Shown piece after piece: positions 5,228-7,304 of a stretch of DNA of 7,304 nucleotides. Source of the DNA: Reyranella sp. (GTDB taxonomy: Bacteria; Pseudomonadota; Alphaproteobacteria; Reyranellales; Reyranellaceae); assembly GCA_016780605.1 (NCBI GenBank), contig JADHLS010000253.1, positions 1 to 7,304 on the forward strand, written 5' to 3'. The position numbers were made by a program, and so were the translations under genes. The stretch's first letter is position 1. Every line of letters starts with the position of its first letter. The notes under the pieces were generated by a model, which was not told where the DNA came from, ran no database searches, and worked only from the letters and a program-made list of their open reading frames with translations.

Positions 5228-7304
5228 ATGGCGCGTTTCGGGGGTTTCGTGACGCTACACGTTGCGGGCGTTGCTGTTCGGCTGCCTTTTCTCCTGTTTG
5301 CTATTCTCGCCTTGCTGACCGGCCCTACGATCCGCCCGGCACAGGCCGATTGCGTGCAATCCGGTAACACCGTCACCTGCTCGGGCCCCTCGCCCGGCGG
5401 CTTCAATGCCGGCGCGCAGAGCGCGCTTACCGTCAACGTGCAGTCGGGCGCCGCAGTCGGCACCGGCCTCACCGTCAACAACAACAACCAGCTCTCCAAT
5501 CTCGGCGGTATCGCGGTGGGGGACAGCGGGATCGCCATCAACGCCGGCAGCGGCAACACGATCATCAGCGGCGGCCGCATCACGGCCGGCGTAAACGGCA
5601 CCGGAATCCAGGTCACCGGCGTCGGCTCGACCGTCACCAACGCCGCCAACGCCACGATCAGCGTCGGCGACGTTGGCGTGGGCATCTACCAGAGCGCGGC
5701 CGGCGGCAACATCGTCAACAACGGCTCGATCACCGCGGGCGTCGGCGGCTTCGGCATCTTGACCAACGGCGCCGGCGCCACCGTCACGAACAGCGGAACG
5801 ATCGTCTCCGGCGGCTGCGGCTACGGCATTGCAACCGGCGGCGCCGGCAACAGCGTGACGAACAGCGGCACCATTCGGGACACCGGCTGCGGCGGCACCG
5901 GCATCCTTGTCGACACATCCAATACGGCCGTGAACTCCGGCTCGATTTTCGTCAGCGGCGCCGGGATCGCCATTCAGGGCGGGCGCAGCAGCACGATCAC
6001 CAACAGCGGCCTGATCAGCACAGGCGCCGGCGGCAGCGGCCTCTATGCCAATAGCGACAGCATCCTCACCAACAGCGGTACCATCATCGTCGGCAGCAGC
6101 CAGTCACTCGGCGGCGGCATGCTGGGCGACGGCAGCCGGCTGCAGCTCACCAACTCCGGCACCATCATCGGCGGCACCGGCACGCCGGCCATGATCGTGC
6201 GCGGCCGCGACAACGTGCTGACCAACAGCGGCACCATCACGGTGGGCAATTTCGGCGGCGGCCTGATCGGCCAGAGCAGCAACAACACCTACATCAACAG
6301 CGGCACGATCACTGTCGGCAACTCCGGCATCGGCATCGATTCGCAGGGCAACCTGTCGAGCGTGACCAACAGCGGCGCGATCAACGGCGGCAGCAGCAGT
6401 TTCGGCATCCAGGCGCGCAGCGCGACCACGGTGGTCAATTCCGGCGCGATCACCGTCGGCACCAACGGCATCGCCATCAGCGGCAACGCCGCCACGACGG
6501 TGACCAACTCGGGCGCGATCACCGCGGGTCTCAACGGCGTCGGCATCCGCAGCGGCGGCAACATCCTGAACGCGGGCAGCATCGTCGTCGGCAACTCGAC
6601 GAGCGCCGGCAGCGCCGGCTTGCTGGGTGCCGGCAACGGGATCTCGCTCACCAACACCGGCACGATCACCGGCGGCACCTTCACGCCGGCCATGGTCATC
6701 TCGGGCAGCAATGCCACGCTCTTGAACCAGGGCACGATCACCGTGGGCACCTCAGGCAGTGGCCTCGTCGGTCTCGCCAGCAATGCCTTGCTCAGCAACA
6801 GCGGAACCATCAATGCCGGTTCGCTCGGCATCGGCATCAGCGCCCAGGGCACCAACTCCACCAGCCTCAACAGCGGCACCATCACCGTCGGCGTCGGCGG
6901 CACCGCCATCCAGACCGGCAACTCGCACCTGGTGCTCAACACCGGCGCGATCAATGCCGGCGATGCCGGCACCGGCATCAGCAGCGGCGCCGGCGCGGCG
7001 ATCCAGAACATCGGGACGATCACCGTCGGCAATGCCGGCACCGGCATCGCCGCGGCGGGCAACACGTCGGTCGTATCCAACAGCGGCACGATCACCACCT
7101 GCGGCATCGGCATCAACTCGTCCGGCGCCGGCTCCTCCGTAACCAACACCGGCAGCATCTCGACCAATGGCTGCGGTTCCACTGGCATCCAGCTCGGCCA
7201 GGGCAACAGCCTCGCCAACTCCGGTTCGATCACCGCACCGGTGACGCTCGCCATGGCGGCGGGCAGCGGCGGCGCCAGCGTGGTCAATACCGGCACCCTC
7301 AACG
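5228..7304 (+). CDS. Large exported beta-helix repeat protein, probable autotransporter passenger (C-terminus beyond the window)
   Basis: The frame is open to the right edge, giving 692 codons of the N-terminal part of a surface protein. From ATG 5228, residues 1-40 form a signal peptide: a basic/hydrophobic start, the core LPFLLFAILALLTG, and a PAQA/DC cleavage site. GTG 5249 is in frame, keeps the whole signal core and is preceded by a G-rich run at better spacing, so it is an alternative start. The mature protein opens with DCVQSGNTVTCSG, a Cys-X8-Cys motif that looks like the mature N-termini of repeat autotransporters. About 26 rungs follow, with consensus TNSGTITVGxxGxGIxxxGxx. They are rich in Gly, Ser, Thr, Asn and Ile, as expected of a right-handed beta-helix displayed outside the cell. 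No TPS domain or NPNG motif is seen, so two-partner secretion is less likely than type Va. A C-terminal beta-barrel would prove the class but is outside the window. A role in adhesion is only inference. Confidence 0.82.
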   Translation, partial: MARFGGFVTLHVAGVAVRLPFLLFAILALLTGPTIRPAQADCVQSGNTVTCSGPSPGGFNAGAQSALTVNVQSGAAVGTGLTVNNNNQLSNLGGIAVGDSGIAINAGSGNTIISGGRITAGVNGTGIQVTGVGSTVTNAANATISVGDVGVGIYQSAAGGNIVNNGSITAGVGGFGILTNGAGATVTNSGTIVSGGCGYGIATGGAGNSVTNSGTIRDTGCGGTGILVDTSNTAVNSGSIFVSGAGIAIQGGRSSTITNSGLISTGAGGSGLYANSDSILTNSGTIIVGSSQSLGGGMLGDGSRLQLTNSGTIIGGTGTPAMIVRGRDNVLTNSGTITVGNFGGGLIGQSSNNTYINSGTITVGNSGIGIDSQGNLSSVTNSGAINGGSSSFGIQARSATTVVNSGAITVGTNGIAISGNAATTVTNSGAITAGLNGVGIRSGGNILNAGSIVVGNSTSAGSAGLLGAGNGISLTNTGTITGGTFTPAMVISGSNATLLNQGTITVGTSGSGLVGLASNALLSNSGTINAGSLGIGISAQGTNSTSLNSGTITVGVGGTAIQTGNSHLVLNTGAINAGDAGTGISSGAGAAIQNIGTITVGNAGTGIAAAGNTSVVSNSGTITTCGIGINSSGAGSSVTNTGSISTNGCGSTGIQLGQGNSLANSGSITAPVTLAMAAGSGGASVVNTGTLN
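5498..7300 (+). repeat. Array of about 26 degenerate 24-residue beta-helix rungs
   Basis: Taking the Ile (once Leu) codon of each N-S-G-T-I core as a marker gives 5510, 5579, 5657, 5729, 5801, 5873, 5945, 6014, 6083, 6164, 6236, 6308, 6380, 6449, 6518, 6581, 6665, 6737, 6809, 6881, 6950, 7019, 7091, 7157, 7229 and 7298. Spacings are all multiples of three, from 63 to 84 bases, most often 72 or 69. Units are conserved as protein more than as DNA, so this is an old coding repeat kept under structural selection, not a recent tandem satellite. Confidence 0.88.
6083..7090 (+). repeat. Seven-rung internal duplication (copy A 6083-6580, copy B 6581-7090)
   Basis: Marker spacings in copy A are 81, 72, 72, 72, 69, 69, 63 and in copy B 84, 72, 72, 72, 69, 69, 72. 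Matched rungs also share residues found in few or no other rungs: an extra-long first rung with a Gly-Leu/Met-Leu-Gly segment, TPAM in the second, GLIG/GLVG in the third and GIGI..QG in the fourth. The 12-base string ACGCCGGCCATG recurs at 6182 and 6683. This indicates duplication of a block of about 500 bp followed by divergence. Confidence 0.65.

Noticed and set aside
5498..7300. CRISPR array or DNA satellite
   Set aside because: The periodic units are coding, always in multiples of three, vary in length and diverge at DNA level while keeping protein motifs, unlike identical repeats with unique spacers.
6289..7302. A 337-codon open frame on the minus strand, rich in Pro, Val, Leu and Met
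   Set aside because: It is the exact antisense of the rung repeats: GGC, ATC and ACC codons read backward give Pro, Val/Ile and Val residues without stops. It has no domain, and the plus strand has a signal peptide and structured repeats. The same applies to the minus-strand frames at 5035-5685 and 6043-6288.

Overview
This is a GC-rich window from a Gram-negative proteobacterium, most likely an alphaproteobacterium of the Rhodospirillales/Reyranella type. That guess rests on composition and on the mix of PrmB, a group III phosphofructokinase, a CaiB/BaiF CoA-transferase, a tannase-family esterase and a large repeat-rich surface protein. The taxonomic call is an inference.

Positions 1-1936 (minus strand) hold a two-gene operon. 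A CaiB/BaiF CoA-transferase is followed, with a TGATG stop/start overlap, by a secreted tannase/feruloyl-esterase-family hydrolase that runs off the left edge. Together they suggest export of an esterase that releases an organic acid and cytoplasmic activation of that acid as a CoA thioester. The 48 bp gap at 1937-1984 separates this operon from the divergent prmB (1985-2884, plus strand), the ribosomal protein L3 glutamine methyltransferase. prmB converges with a group III 6-phosphofructokinase (2881-3954, minus strand), and their stop codons overlap in one CTAG.

Positions 3955-4202 look like an empty gap but appear to hold the scar of a GNAT (RimJ/RimL-type) acetyltransferase gene. Its N-terminal segment is joined almost directly to its C-terminal segment, with a frame change and an in-frame TAG. 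The surviving 3' end lies 3 bp before, and carries the ribosome binding site of, a TauD/TfdA-type Fe(II)/2-oxoglutarate dioxygenase (4203-5156).

Positions 5228-7304 (plus strand) are the N-terminal ~690 codons of a large exported protein built from about 26 beta-helix-like rungs of the form NSGTITVG...G.GI, with a modal period of 24 residues. It is probably an autotransporter passenger; its C-terminus lies beyond the window. Its length pattern and sequence reveal a seven-rung internal duplication, and its few cysteines are placed exactly one rung apart in two separate pairs. No RNA gene, CRISPR array or insertion sequence was seen, and no convincing terminator.
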